Positions 32,003 through 40,714 of a stretch of DNA of 42,701 nt are shown piece after piece. The notes below the pieces were generated by a model that searched no databases, had not been told where the DNA came from, and worked only from the letters and a program-made list of their open reading frames with translations. The DNA is taken from contig CABVDR010000015.1 in the NCBI GenBank assembly GCA_902497145.1, forward strand, positions 1 through 42,701. The letters run 5' to 3'. The DNA is from an uncultured Oscillospiraceae bacterium. GTDB taxonomy: Bacteria > Bacillota > Clostridia > Oscillospirales > Oscillospiraceae. The translations under genes and the position numbers were made by a program. Numbering within the stretch: the first letter of the stretch is position 1; every line of letters begins with the position of its first letter.

Positions 32003-33391
32003 ATGACGATGCTCAGCGCCCTGTCCCAGCAGCTCTGGTGTCCCTGGCTGCTGGGGGGCTTTCTGTTGACCGGGCTGGCCTATTCTTTTGGCTCGGGCTT
32101 TTTCCAACTTTTTTACGCCAAGCTGTGGCTGAAAGCCACCGTAGGCAGTCTGTTTCATCATCAAAAGAGCGCAGCAAAGGGCGGCCTGTCCTCCCTGCAG
32201 GCCCTTGCCACCGCGCTGGCCTCTACCATGGGCACTGGCAGCATTGCGGGAGTGGCCGCCGCCCTGTGTCTGGGGGGACCCGGGGCAGTCTTCTGGATGT
32301 GGGTGTCCGCCCTGCTGGGCATGATGACCGGCTGCGGGGAGAAGCTGCTGGCGGTCCGATATCAGCGCCCCGCTCCGGGAGGCGGACTTCAGGGCGGTCC
32401 CATGTTTTACCTGCGGGATGGAGTGGGCTCCCCTCTGCTGGCAACCTGGTTCTCCCTGGCCTGTCTCCCCGCCACCCTGACTGGGGGCGGAATGGTACAG
32501 TCCGGCTCCATTGCCGCCTCCCTTCACGGCGCCTTTGGCTGGCCTACCCTGGCCATCGGCCTGGGCACTGCCGCTGCGGCAGGACTGATCCTGTCCGGAG
32601 GGCTGGGCCGCATTGCCAGGGTGTCCCAAGCTCTGGTGCCCGCCATGGCGCTGCTCTACCTGGGTGGTGGCTTTCTGATCCTGCTGCTGCGCTGGCAGCA
32701 GGTACCCCAGGCTCTCTCCTTGATCTTCCGCTGCGCTCTCACGCCCCAGGCTGCCCTGGGAGGCGGCGCGGGCTGGACGGTGGCGGAGGCCCTGCGCCAT
32801 GGGGTGGCCCGGGGTGTATTTACCAACGAGGCGGGTCTTGGCACCTCTGCCATGGCCCACGGGGCCGCTCAGGTGGATCACCCCGCCCGACAGGGCATGT
32901 GGGGTATTTTTGAGGTGGCCTTTGCCACCCTGCTCACCTGCACCCTCACCGCCCTGGTCATCTTGGTGGGAGGCGTATACCAGCCGGAGGTGATTTTTTC
33001 CCAACTGCGCCAAGGCAGCCTCCCCGACTGGACTCTGGGCGTCCCTCTCACTGCCCGTTCCTTCTCCGCTGTGCTGGGGGAGGCAGGGGCGTGGATCGTA
33101 TGGATCAGTCTGCTGCTGTTTGCCTTCTCCTCCATTCTGGGGTGGAGCTACTATGGGCAGCAGAGCCTGCGCTACCTCACCGGTGGAGATCGCCTTCTGC
33201 CCCTGTACCGTGCTGTTTTTCTGGGGTGCGTGGTAGTGGGAGCCTGTGGGAACAGCGGGACACTGTGGCAGCTGGTGGATCTGTGCAACGCCCTCATGGC
33301 CCTTCCCAACCTGATTGCTCTACTGATCCTGTCCCCTCAGGCTCTGAGGCTGCTGCGGCAGTGGGTCCGGCAGCAAAACGCCCCGGTGTGA
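32003..33391 (+). CDS. AGCS-family sodium:alanine/amino-acid symporter
   Basis: Integral membrane carrier bringing in alanine, glycine or similar amino acids with Na+. The 462-aa chain has about ten hydrophobic segments. Family signatures are ALATALASTMGTGSIAGVAA near 69 and the highly conserved GVFTNEAGLGTSAMAHGAA near 270; GGLQGGPMFYLRDG near 128 is also typical. ATG 32003 follows AAAGGGAGGTGA. A bidirectional terminator overlaps its last codons. It is near alanine racemase (3 kb away, opposite strand), consistent with alanine supply for the wall, but that link is only proximity. Confidence 0.93.
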   Translation: MTMLSALSQQLWCPWLLGGFLLTGLAYSFGSGFFQLFYAKLWLKATVGSLFHHQKSAAKGGLSSLQALATALASTMGTGSIAGVAAALCLGGPGAVFWMWVSALLGMMTGCGEKLLAVRYQRPAPGGGLQGGPMFYLRDGVGSPLLATWFSLACLPATLTGGGMVQSGSIAASLHGAFGWPTLAIGLGTAAAAGLILSGGLGRIARVSQALVPAMALLYLGGGFLILLLRWQQVPQALSLIFRCALTPQAALGGGAGWTVAEALRHGVARGVFTNEAGLGTSAMAHGAAQVDHPARQGMWGIFEVAFATLLTCTLTALVILVGGVYQPEVIFSQLRQGSLPDWTLGVPLTARSFSAVLGEAGAWIVWISLLLFAFSSILGWSYYGQQSLRYLTGGDRLLPLYRAVFLGCVVVGACGNSGTLWQLVDLCNALMALPNLIALLILSPQALRLLRQWVRQQNAPV

Positions 33392-33415
33392 TGGAATTCA
33401 CACCGGGGCATCGTT
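33380..33415. terminator. Terminator overlapping the symporter stop codon
   Basis: GCCCCGGTGTGA (33380-33391) and TCACACCGGGGC (33398-33409) pair over 12 bases with a six-base loop; CGTTTT follows. The 5' arm includes the last codons and TGA of the symporter gene. It lies between convergent genes and may act both ways. Confidence 0.82.
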
Positions 33416-35248
33416 TTAATCCATACAAAACATGGGCCGTACCTCATCAAAGAGGTCGATCATGCCGCAGTAGTTGAGGGTCTCGTAGGTCTCCAGCCAC
33501 TGTTGCTGCTCCTCGTTGAGTTCCTCCCGCTCCAGGTACTCTCCATCTCCTGTAAGGATTCCCACCGGGGTGATGGCGGGCATCTCCTCATAGAGCTGGG
33601 AGAGGAAGTTCATAAAGCCGGTCAGCGGCATCCCCGCCATCTGCGCGGTGAGTACCCCCAGGTAGTTGGGGCTGAGGACCACATTTTCCTGCTCCTCAAT
33701 GTCGTAGTTGGTCCAGATAAAGAAGGGCACCTGGTACTGCTTCATCACCTCTTCGGTGGTGCGCTCTTCCAGCGACTTCCCGTAGAGCTTTTCATAAAAA
33801 GCATTCTTCAAAGGCGGCTGGTGGTCGCCGAAGAATACGATCATGGTGGGCTCGTCACTCTGCTCATAGTGGGCAATGAGCTGCTCCAGAGCCTGGTCGC
33901 TCTCCCACACCAGGGAGAAGTACTGCTCCGAGGAGTAGTCCGCCTGGCGCAGTTCGTCAGATACGGTCACCGTCTTGTCCAGGTTGTTCCACCCCTGGGC
34001 ATAGCTGCTGTGATTCTGCATGGTGACGTTAAAGATGAACGTTGGATCCCCCTGTTCCGCGTCCGTAATTTGGAAGATGGTCTCGTAGTCCGACTGGTCG
34101 GAGATGTAGTTGCGAATGAGGTAGGCGTTGCCCACATCCTCCTCATAGAGCTGGTTGTCAAAGCGCATATTGCTGTAAACAATGGGCCGGTTCCATCCGG
34201 AGGATTTATAGGGGTGAAAAGCGGTACTCTCATAGCCTTGCACCCCAAACAGGGACGCCAAGGAGGGCATCCCCTCCTGGGCGTAGAGCTGGTAGGCTAC
34301 GGTATGGGGTGGCTGGAAGATGGTAGAAAACCCGGTGAGATACTCAAACTCCACGCTGGCGGTGCCGCCGCCGGTGACGGGGGAGTACATCCAGCCCTTA
34401 ATGGTGTTCTCTCTGAGAGAGTGGAGGAAGGGAGTGGGGTCCTGAGAAACCTCCAGGTTGTCGAAAATAGTCAGATCCGAGAAGGACTCGTTCATCACCA
34501 CGATCACATTGGTGGGCTGGATCACGGAGCTGTCCCCGTCTACACCGGGGTACTCCTCCATCAGCTCCAGCACCTTGTCGTGGCTGTAATCCTCCGGCTT
34601 GTCCACCGAGCTGTACCGCAGGGCCACCGTAAAATTGAGCAGAAAGCCGTTGGCTTGGGTGACCCACTGCTGGGTATAGATGCCCAGGGCGGGCAGCATC
34701 CCGGTAAAAAAGAACGCGAAGGAATAGCCGATGCAGAATATCCAAGACACGATTCCCACAGGCAAAGGCAGCTTGGCCCGCTTACGCTGAGGCTGACACA
34801 TCCACACCAAAAACAGATAAGCCACCAGCAGCACCGCCGCCTGTTCCATGTAGGAGTCAATGGAAAAATCAAAGGCGTCAGCCACATTGGCGGCCGTCTT
34901 CCAACTTGCCACATCGGCAGGGAACAAAATCCGGCCCCGGAAACGGAGCACGTAGTGGTTTACCAGTCCAACCACAAAGCACAGGCAGATGGCCAGACCG
35001 GCCGCCCGCCGCAGGCGTCCCAGCACCAACCGGCACACAACAAACAGGATGTAGTACCATACCAGATTCATCAGTACCTGCCAAGCCTGCAGGTCGGAAA
35101 ACACATCGTTCTGGTTGAGGATCTCCACCATCCAGAGGGCAACCCAGGGGCCCAGCAGAAACACCAGCCTGGACAGCCATTTTCCCGGCTGATTTTTCAA
35201 ATCGGCCACGAAGCGTGGGAAGGTATTTCGGTATAACAGCGCTCTCAT
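33416..35248 (-). CDS. LTA synthase-family membrane sulfatase (phosphoglycerol transferase type)
   Basis: A 610-aa protein with five N-terminal membrane segments (about residues 25-195) and a large extracellular alkaline-phosphatase/sulfatase-fold domain, the layout of LtaS-type enzymes that polymerise glycerolphosphate onto lipid anchors. Metal and nucleophile regions: NVIVVMNESFSDLTIF near 252, GGGTASVEFEYLTGF near 295 (predicted Thr nucleophile) and VFFGDHQPPL near 475. ATG 35248 has AAAGGAGAT upstream; the frame runs back to 35407 without a ribosome site. Whether it makes lipoteichoic acid, or primes or modifies another polymer, cannot be told. A terminator separates it from the upstream alanine racemase gene. 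Confidence 0.87.
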   Translation of the reverse strand: MRALLYRNTFPRFVADLKNQPGKWLSRLVFLLGPWVALWMVEILNQNDVFSDLQAWQVLMNLVWYYILFVVCRLVLGRLRRAAGLAICLCFVVGLVNHYVLRFRGRILFPADVASWKTAANVADAFDFSIDSYMEQAAVLLVAYLFLVWMCQPQRKRAKLPLPVGIVSWIFCIGYSFAFFFTGMLPALGIYTQQWVTQANGFLLNFTVALRYSSVDKPEDYSHDKVLELMEEYPGVDGDSSVIQPTNVIVVMNESFSDLTIFDNLEVSQDPTPFLHSLRENTIKGWMYSPVTGGGTASVEFEYLTGFSTIFQPPHTVAYQLYAQEGMPSLASLFGVQGYESTAFHPYKSSGWNRPIVYSNMRFDNQLYEEDVGNAYLIRNYISDQSDYETIFQITDAEQGDPTFIFNVTMQNHSSYAQGWNNLDKTVTVSDELRQADYSSEQYFSLVWESDQALEQLIAHYEQSDEPTMIVFFGDHQPPLKNAFYEKLYGKSLEERTTEEVMKQYQVPFFIWTNYDIEEQENVVLSPNYLGVLTAQMAGMPLTGFMNFLSQLYEEMPAITPVGILTGDGEYLEREELNEEQQQWLETYETLNYCGMIDLFDEVRPMFCMD

Positions 35249-35374
35249 ATGATCTCCTTTGGCGGTGCTACCGCCCGTGGTATCGCAGCAAAAAACCGCT
35301 TCTTCTCTAGGATAAAGCTTTTCAAAAATTTTGCAAGATATTTTCCTATATTTCACACTCCCTCTTTTAAACGC

Positions 35375-35409
35375 AAATGCGGCGGAAAGGTTCTCTTTCC
35401 GCCGCATTT
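35375..35409. terminator. Terminator of alr
   Basis: AAATGCGGCGGAAAG (35375-35389) and CTTTCCGCCGCATTT (35395-35409): 15 perfect pairs with a five-base loop and T-rich flanks on both strands. It lies 11 bases beyond the alr stop in its reading direction. Confidence 0.92.
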
Positions 35410-35420
35410 TTCTTCTGTGT

Positions 35421-36539
35421 TCAATTACAGTAGATTCGGGCCACTCTTGGGCTGAGCTGTGCCGTCAGGCCGCATCCCTCATCCTCTCCGATCAGCAGAG
35501 CCACTTCCTGGGAGGGCAGCAGGTTTCCCTGTTCGTCCCAGCCAAACAGGGTCACCGGATCCCCCACCCGACACGGGATACCAGTGACATCCACCAGGGT
35601 CTGATCCATGCAGCAAGCCATGAGTCTGGCCCGCTCGCCTCCCACCAGCACCGGTCCATGGACCCGCACCAGCTCCTCGCTGAGTCCATCCCCGTAGCCC
35701 ACGGCGATGGTAGCCACGGTAGCGTCCCGCTCCAGAAACACCTTTCCGCCATAGCCAAGCGGAGCCCCCGCCTGCAAGGTGCGCAGGTTGGTGATCCAGG
35801 TGCGCCAGGTGGCCGTCTCGCTCACCCGGCCGGTCGGTTCAGTGGGGTGATCCATGTAAAGGCGCCGTCCGATGCGCACCCCATCCAGGCGATACTCAGG
35901 AAACTGCTCATGGGCGGCGCTGGCGGAGATGTGCCGCATGGGAATCTCCATGCCCCCCGCCTGCAGCTGCTCCACTCCCTTTAAAAAGAGATGGTACTGC
36001 TCCTGGGTCCGGCTCTGATCGCTCAGGTCGGCAAAATGGCTGAAGGCTCCCGTCACTTGGAAACTGCCCTTCACCGCTCGCCACTCCTCCAGCAGCCGGG
36101 CCAGCTCTCCGCCCGGGGCCACACCGGTGCGGTTGAGACCGGTTTCCATCTTGATCTGGATTTTCACTTGACGCTCCAGCGATCTGGCCAGCAGGGCCAA
36201 TACCGGAAGCAGCTCCAGACGCCCGATGGAGATGGTAAGATCCAGCTCTACCGCAGCTTGCAGCAGATGGGCCGGGATTCCTCCCAACACCAGAATATCC
36301 CGGGTAATCCCCGCCTGACGCAGAGCAGCCCCCTCTCCCACCTGGGCCACAGCCAAGGTAGTAATAGACGGAAATTCTTCCATCACATGTCCTATGGTCT
36401 CCAGGCCCAAGCCGTAGGCATTATCCTTTAACACGGGAATCAGCTGCGCCCCATCCAACTCTTTCAAGACGGCATTCACATTCTGCCTCACCCGTTTAAG
36501 ATCGACGGATAAAATCGAATTATTCATTAAAATATTCAT
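35421..36539 (-). CDS. alr: Alanine racemase
   Basis: PLP enzyme interconverting L- and D-alanine for peptidoglycan. The chain has 372 aa. The PLP lysine is K38 (PVLKDNAYGLG). The second catalytic base, the tyrosine of the SYG-type motif, is Y263 (LGYGGKVF). The N-terminal TIM barrel and C-terminal beta domain are complete (ATVATIAVGYGDGLSEEL; LMACCMDQTLVDV). The start is ATG 36539 (MNILMNNS); an ATG four codons later is equally possible because the nearest purine-rich site (GGGGAGAATG) is rather far. It is divergent from the amino-acid ABC transporter operon. Confidence 0.94.
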   Translation of the reverse strand: MNILMNNSILSVDLKRVRQNVNAVLKELDGAQLIPVLKDNAYGLGLETIGHVMEEFPSITTLAVAQVGEGAALRQAGITRDILVLGGIPAHLLQAAVELDLTISIGRLELLPVLALLARSLERQVKIQIKMETGLNRTGVAPGGELARLLEEWRAVKGSFQVTGAFSHFADLSDQSRTQEQYHLFLKGVEQLQAGGMEIPMRHISASAAHEQFPEYRLDGVRIGRRLYMDHPTEPTGRVSETATWRTWITNLRTLQAGAPLGYGGKVFLERDATVATIAVGYGDGLSEELVRVHGPVLVGGERARLMACCMDQTLVDVTGIPCRVGDPVTLFGWDEQGNLLPSQEVALLIGEDEGCGLTAQLSPRVARIYCN

Positions 36540-36729
36540 TTTCTTTTTTCATTCTCCCCTACGCCGAACCGTGTATCCGCCTTCTGGTACCCGGCCGCGT
36601 TCTTTCAGAAAATTTCATTGCCACCTGATTATATCCTCTTTTTCCCCTTGTTTCAACCAAAAAATCCCGACCTGTGTCATTTACGCCAAAAAAAACTTCT
36701 TTCCTCTGCACTTTTCGCATAGTTATCTA

Positions 36730-36759
36730 TTGACGCTGCATATTTTTCGGTGGTATACT
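36730..36759 (+). promoter_or_regulatory. Promoter of the amino-acid ABC transporter
   Basis: TTGACG (36730-36735), 18 bases, TATACT (36754-36759), about 60 bases before the lipoprotein start. The remaining DNA between alr and this promoter (36540-36729) is AT-rich; I see nothing else in it. Confidence 0.7.
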
Positions 36760-36822
36760 TTTACACAACCCATTCAGACCCCCTGGGTTTGAATGAATGG
36801 TATGTAAAAGGAGATTATGAAT

Positions 36823-37701
36823 ATGAAAAAGAAGTTTCTTGCTTTGTCCCTGGCTTTGGCCCTGGGACTTGGGCTGACCGCCTGCACCAGCGGCAGCAGC
36901 AGTTCCACTTCCGGCTCCAGCGCCTCTGGCTCTGACACCTCCAGCTCCCAGAGCAGCTCCAGCACGGAGGATAAGAAGACCATCGTGTTCGGCACCTCCG
37001 CTGACTATCCCCCCTTCGAGTTCCACATTCTGGACGAGAACGGCAAGGATCAGATCGTAGGCATCGACGTGGCTGTGGCTCAGAAGATCGCCAACGACAT
37101 GGGCTGCGAGCTGCAGATCAAGGATATGTCCTTTGAGAACCTGCTGGCCAACCTGGGCCGCGGCGACGTGGACTTCGTCATCGCCGCTATGGAGCTGGAT
37201 GCCGAGGGTACCCGTGCCAACGCCGCCGACTACTCTGACCCCTACTACACCGACGAGGCTCCCCTGGTCGTGGTGAAGAAGGAGAACGCCGACCAGTACA
37301 CTTCTCTGGACAGCTTCAACGGCAAGAGTGTGGGCGCCCAGACCGCTACCACCAAGGCCGACCTCATCTCCGGTGAGTCCGCTGTGATGACCGGCGTCAA
37401 CCCCATGCTGCTGACCTCCGTTCCTGAGCTGGTAAACGCTCTGGTCTATGACAAGTGCGACGCTGTGGTGCTGGACGCCGCTGTGGCCCAGAAGTACGTG
37501 GAGACCAACGATCAGTTGGTCATCCTGGACAACATCTCCCTGGGTGAGGCTGCTGAGCCCTACCGTGTCTGGGTAGCCAAGGGCGATCCCAAGGGCCTGC
37601 TGGACTCCATCAACAAGACCATCGCCTCTCTGGACGAGGAGACCATGGCCGGTATCATCGAGGATTCCAACACCCTGAGCAGCCAGGCTATCGGCGACTA
37701 A
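36823..37701 (+). CDS. Polar amino-acid ABC transporter, substrate-binding lipoprotein
   Basis: Extracellular solute-binding protein (family 3) anchored by lipid. The 292-aa precursor has a lysine-rich signal (MKKKFLALSLALALGLGL) and lipobox LTAC with lipidated C21. A Ser-rich linker follows (about 22-48), then the two-lobed binding domain (IVFGTSADYPPFEFHI near 54; GIDVAVAQKIANDMGC; DFVIAAMELDAEGTRAN near 122). I choose the ATG at 36823, eight bases after AAGGAGA; the ATG two codons earlier is too close. A strong stem-loop lies after the stop, before the permease gene. Ligand unknown; glutamine, cystine or histidine types share this pattern. Confidence 0.93.
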   Translation: MKKKFLALSLALALGLGLTACTSGSSSSTSGSSASGSDTSSSQSSSSTEDKKTIVFGTSADYPPFEFHILDENGKDQIVGIDVAVAQKIANDMGCELQIKDMSFENLLANLGRGDVDFVIAAMELDAEGTRANAADYSDPYYTDEAPLVVVKKENADQYTSLDSFNGKSVGAQTATTKADLISGESAVMTGVNPMLLTSVPELVNALVYDKCDAVVLDAAVAQKYVETNDQLVILDNISLGEAAEPYRVWVAKGDPKGLLDSINKTIASLDEETMAGIIEDSNTLSSQAIGD

Positions 37702-37725
37702 GGACACACAAATTTATCGGAAACA

Positions 37726-37762
37726 GCGCCGTGCGGGACCGGTCTCCGGCCTCGCACGGCGC
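37726..37762 (+). other. Intercistronic stem-loop between binding protein and permease
   Basis: GCGCCGTGCGGG/CTCGCACGGCGC pair from 37726 to 37762 and continue with CCGG/CCGG inside, about 16 pairs with one mismatch, around a TCT loop. There is no U-run (GTCTGAGTTAAG follows). Such structures commonly stabilise the upstream binding-protein message so it is made in excess over the permease. Role inferred. Confidence 0.7.
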
Positions 37763-37795
37763 GTCTGAGTTAAGAAAAAGAAAGGGAGCAGGCCT

Positions 37796-38554
37796 ATGTC
37801 CGATCTGTTTGCCTCCATTACGAGCATTCCTTGCATACAGTCCATGTTAACCAGCCCTACCAGCTTTATTAACTTCAGCTATCTCCCGAAATATGCCTAC
37901 TACTTTATCTCCGGCCTGGAGTACACCCTAGCTCTGTCGGTGGTAGCCGTTCTGCTGGCTGTGATTCCCGCTCTTCTGCTGGCCCTGATGCGGCTGAGTA
38001 AGAACAAGTTTATTCACCACCTTTCGGGGGCTTACATCGGCATCTTCCGTTCCACCCCTCTGCTGGTTCAGCTGTACATCGTCTACTACGGCCCCTTCTA
38101 CGCCATCAAACTGCCGGACCTATACCTGTTTGGTTTTATTAACCTGAAGGTCTTCATCCCCGGCGTTGTGGCCCTGGCACTCAACAGCTCCGCCTACGTG
38201 GCTGAGATCTTCCGGGCCGGCATTCTGGCGGTGGACTCCGGTCAGACGGAGGCCGCCCGCTCCCTGGGGCTGTCCTCCTGGCAGGCCATGAAGCTGGTGG
38301 TACTGCCCCAGGCCGTCAAAAATGTGCTCCCTGCCCTGGCCAACGAGGTAGTTACCATGGTAAAGGAGTCCTCTGTCTGCTCCGTCATGGGTATGTACGA
38401 GCTGATGTGGGGTGCCAAAACTGTGGGCACCACTACATACATCACCCTGTCCCCCTATGTCCTGGCTGCGGTGGTTTATTTCTGCATCAACTTCCCCGCC
38501 AGCAAGGCTATCGAGGCCGTAGAAAGGAGAATGCGTCGTGGCGACAAGCGCTGA
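37796..38554 (+). CDS. Polar amino-acid ABC transporter permease
   Basis: Membrane channel subunit of the HisM/GlnP type, 252 aa with about five hydrophobic segments. The EAA loop that docks with the ATPase is visible as QTEAARSLGLSSWQAMKLVVLPQA, broken here at EAARSLGLSSWQAM near 156. YIGIFRSTPLLVQLYIVYYG near 80 is also typical. ATG 37796 follows AAAGGGAG. Its last 17 bases overlap the ATPase gene, indicating translational coupling. A single permease gene implies a homodimeric channel. Confidence 0.94.
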   Translation: MSDLFASITSIPCIQSMLTSPTSFINFSYLPKYAYYFISGLEYTLALSVVAVLLAVIPALLLALMRLSKNKFIHHLSGAYIGIFRSTPLLVQLYIVYYGPFYAIKLPDLYLFGFINLKVFIPGVVALALNSSAYVAEIFRAGILAVDSGQTEAARSLGLSSWQAMKLVVLPQAVKNVLPALANEVVTMVKESSVCSVMGMYELMWGAKTVGTTTYITLSPYVLAAVVYFCINFPASKAIEAVERRMRRGDKR

Positions 38555-39284
38555 TCTCATTCGAGTTGAGCACGTCATCAAAGAGTACAACCACGGAGCG
38601 GTAAAGGCGCTCAACGACTGCTCCCTCTCCATCCAGAAGGGCGAAGTGGTGGCTATCATTGGCCCCTCCGGGTCGGGCAAGTCCACCCTGCTGCGGTGCC
38701 TCAACCTGCTGGAGGTCCCCTCCAAGGGGCACATCTACTTCAACAATGTGGACATCACAGACAAGAAAGTGGACATTAACCTGCACCGGCGGAAGATGGG
38801 CATGGTGTTCCAGCACTTCAACCTCTTTCCCCACATGACGGTGAAGAAAAACATTACCCTGGCCCCGGTCCAGCTTGGCCTGAAAAAGCAGGAGGAGGCC
38901 GACGCTCAGGCGATGAAGCTGCTGGAGCGTATCGGACTGGCCGCCAAGGCAGACGAGTACCCCAACATGCTCTCCGGTGGTCAAAAGCAGCGCATTGCCA
39001 TCGTCCGTGCCCTGGCCATGGAGCCTGAGGTGATGCTCTTTGACGAACCCACCTCCGCCCTGGACCCGGAAATGGTTGGTGAAGTACTGGACCTGATGCG
39101 GGATCTGGCCCACGAGGGCATGACCATGGCGGTCGTGACCCACGAGATGGGCTTTGCCCGTGAGGTGGCCAGTCGGGTCATCTTTATGGACAGCGGCGCT
39201 ATTTTGGAGGAGAACACCCCCTCTGAGCTCTTCGACCACCCGCAAAATCCCCGTACGCAGACGTTCCTGAGCAAAGTGCTATAA
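38538..39284 (+). CDS. Polar amino-acid ABC transporter ATPase
   Basis: Cytoplasmic ATPase powering the importer, 248 aa, GlnQ/HisP type. Walker A GPSGSGKST near 43; Q-loop VFQHFNLFPHMTV near 89; signature LSGGQKQR near 145; Walker B VMLFDEPTSALDPE near 165; H-loop VTHEMGFA near 200. The start is the GTG at 38538, with GAAAGGAGA about seven bases upstream and inside the permease gene. It ends at a strong terminator. Confidence 0.95.
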   Translation: MATSADLIRVEHVIKEYNHGAVKALNDCSLSIQKGEVVAIIGPSGSGKSTLLRCLNLLEVPSKGHIYFNNVDITDKKVDINLHRRKMGMVFQHFNLFPHMTVKKNITLAPVQLGLKKQEEADAQAMKLLERIGLAAKADEYPNMLSGGQKQRIAIVRALAMEPEVMLFDEPTSALDPEMVGEVLDLMRDLAHEGMTMAVVTHEMGFAREVASRVIFMDSGAILEENTPSELFDHPQNPRTQTFLSKVL

Positions 39285-39291
39285 AAAAGAT

Positions 39292-39325
39292 CCGCGGCAG
39301 ATCGTTTGATCTGCCGCGGTTTTTT
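39292..39325. terminator. Terminator of the ABC transporter operon
   Basis: CCGCGGCAGATC (39292-39303), loop GTTT, GATCTGCCGCGG (39308-39319), then six T. Preceded by AAAAAAGAT, it can also end the convergent YitT-type gene, whose stop codon it touches. Confidence 0.92.
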
Positions 39326-39947
39326 AACTGTTTTCCGGCACAGCCTTCAGATCGGGATTTTTCACCCGCTGAACAAATCCGATAATCTGTCCGGACAGAA
39401 GGACCGTAAGCAGGGAGCAGGCCAGGCGCTTCAGGTCGATATAACTCACCGACAGCCCCAGTACCACCAGATCGGTGATCAGGTAAGCCCACTGAATGTT
39501 CCAGTGCGTGACCGCTGACATGCTCATCGCCAGGGCATCGTCGCCGCCGGGAGCCCCTCCCGCCCGGACGCTGAGCCCCACGCCGATTCCCACAAACAAA
39601 GCGCCCAGTACGGCAGCCAGCACCGGATGCTGGGCCAGCTGAGGACAGAGGGGATCAAACTGCTCAAACACGGCGTAGAATGCGGAAAATCCGCCGCCGG
39701 CAATGATGGAGTAGCCAATAAACTCCTTGCCAAGCAGGCGCCATCCCATCCAATAGCATACGGCGTTGAGGACCAGCCCTGACACCGCCGGGGAAATCCC
39801 AAACCAGTGGTGCAGCAGCAGGGTCATACCCAGAACGCCGCCTTCCGTCACGCCGGACAGGGCGTGCACATTGTACAGGCCAAAGGCTAAGATTGCGCTG
39901 CCCAGCAATGCCAGCAGACACTTCTTTGGCTTCAACAGGGAAAACAA
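39324..39947 (-). CDS. YitT-family membrane protein, short form
   Basis: About 207 aa with five to six membrane segments; ALLGSAILAFGLYNVHALSG near the N-terminus, GVTEGGVLGMTLLLHHWFGI and GGDDALAMSMS are typical of YitT proteins. The soluble C-terminal DUF2179 domain of full-length (about 280 aa) members is absent. I place the start at the TTG 39947: AAAAGGAG stands eight bases upstream, and a near-consensus promoter lies over 39979-40007, so the in-frame ATGs at 39998 and 40010 are upstream of the expected transcript. Function unknown; no operon partner. Confidence 0.83.
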   Translation of the reverse strand: MFSLLKPKKCLLALLGSAILAFGLYNVHALSGVTEGGVLGMTLLLHHWFGISPAVSGLVLNAVCYWMGWRLLGKEFIGYSIIAGGGFSAFYAVFEQFDPLCPQLAQHPVLAAVLGALFVGIGVGLSVRAGGAPGGDDALAMSMSAVTHWNIQWAYLITDLVVLGLSVSYIDLKRLACSLLTVLLSGQIIGFVQRVKNPDLKAVPENS

Positions 39948-39978
39948 AATAACAACTCCTTTTATCCCGTCTAAATTT

Positions 39979-40007
39979 ATTATATCTGTTTTCCTCATTT
40001 TTGACAA
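39979..40007 (-). promoter_or_regulatory. Promoter of the YitT-type gene
   Basis: Minus strand: TTGTCA (40002-40007), 17 bases, TATAAT (39979-39984). The expected start near 39972 gives a leader of about 25 bases to the TTG start codon. Confidence 0.75.
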
Positions 40008-40093
40008 CACTTATTGGCTGTTTTTATCAGATCGGTCCTTTTTCATTATTATTTTTTATCTCGCCTAATTTCATATTCCACAAGATCAGAATG

Positions 40094-40128
40094 CAAAAGA
40101 CGGGCCGGACAATATGTCCGGCCCGTCT
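40094..40128 (-). terminator. Terminator of rubrerythrin gene
   Basis: AGACGGGCCGGAC (40098-40110) and GTCCGGCCCGTCT (40116-40128), 13 perfect pairs, loop AATAT. The minus strand continues TTTTGCATT. Confidence 0.9.
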
Positions 40129-40144
40129 GGGTTTGATGTGAAGC

Positions 40145-40681
40145 TTAGTAGTTCTCGGCCTTCAGCTGGAAGTAATCCTTGGGATGGGCGCACACGGGGC
40201 ACACCTCGGGGGCCTGCTTACCCACGTGGATGTGGCCGCAGTTGCTGCACTGCCAGATCATATCGCCGTCACGGGAGAAGACCAGGCCGCCCTCCACGTT
40301 GGCCAGCAGCTTGAGGTAACGCTCCTCGTGCTCCTTCTCGATCTTGGCCACTTCCTCAAACAGGAAAGCGATGTGGTCAAAGCCCTCCTCCTTGGCCTCC
40401 TTGGCCATGGTGGCATACATATCGGTCCACTCATAGTTCTCGCCCTCAGCGGCAGCCTTCAGGTTCTCGGAAGTGGTGCCGATGCCGCCCAGCAGCTTGA
40501 ACCAGATCTCAGCGTGCTCCTTCTCGTTGGCAGCGGTCTCCTCAAAGATCTTGGAGATCTGCACATAGCCGTCCTTCTTGGCCTTGGAGGCGAAGTAGGT
40601 GTACTTGTTGCGGGCCTGGGACTCCCCGGCAAAGGCGGTCCACAGGTTCTGCTCGGTTTTGCTTCCCTTCAGTTCAGGCAT
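40145..40681 (-). CDS. rbr: Rubrerythrin
   Basis: Non-haem diiron peroxidase protecting anaerobes from H2O2; electrons come from rubredoxin-type donors. The chain is 178 aa. A four-helix diiron domain carries ligands in AFAGESQARNKYTYF, FEETAANEKEHAEIWF and FEEVAKIEKEHEERY. A C-terminal rubredoxin domain has paired cysteines (CSNCGHIHVG near 144 and CPVCAHP near 161). ATG 40681 follows GGGAGG. It is monocistronic, with a perfect-spacing promoter and a Fur/PerR-like palindrome just downstream of it, so induction by peroxide through PerR is likely, as for clostridial rubrerythrins. Confidence 0.97.
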   Translation of the reverse strand: MPELKGSKTEQNLWTAFAGESQARNKYTYFASKAKKDGYVQISKIFEETAANEKEHAEIWFKLLGGIGTTSENLKAAAEGENYEWTDMYATMAKEAKEEGFDHIAFLFEEVAKIEKEHEERYLKLLANVEGGLVFSRDGDMIWQCSNCGHIHVGKQAPEVCPVCAHPKDYFQLKAENY

Positions 40682-40714
40682 AGTATTGTCCTCCCTTAGT
40701 TCATTTTTATTAAT

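Noticed and set aside
31868..33013. N-terminal extension of NrdR to 533 aa
   Set aside because: The extension is antisense to the intact sodium:alanine symporter; NrdR itself is complete from ATG 31867 with its own ribosome site.
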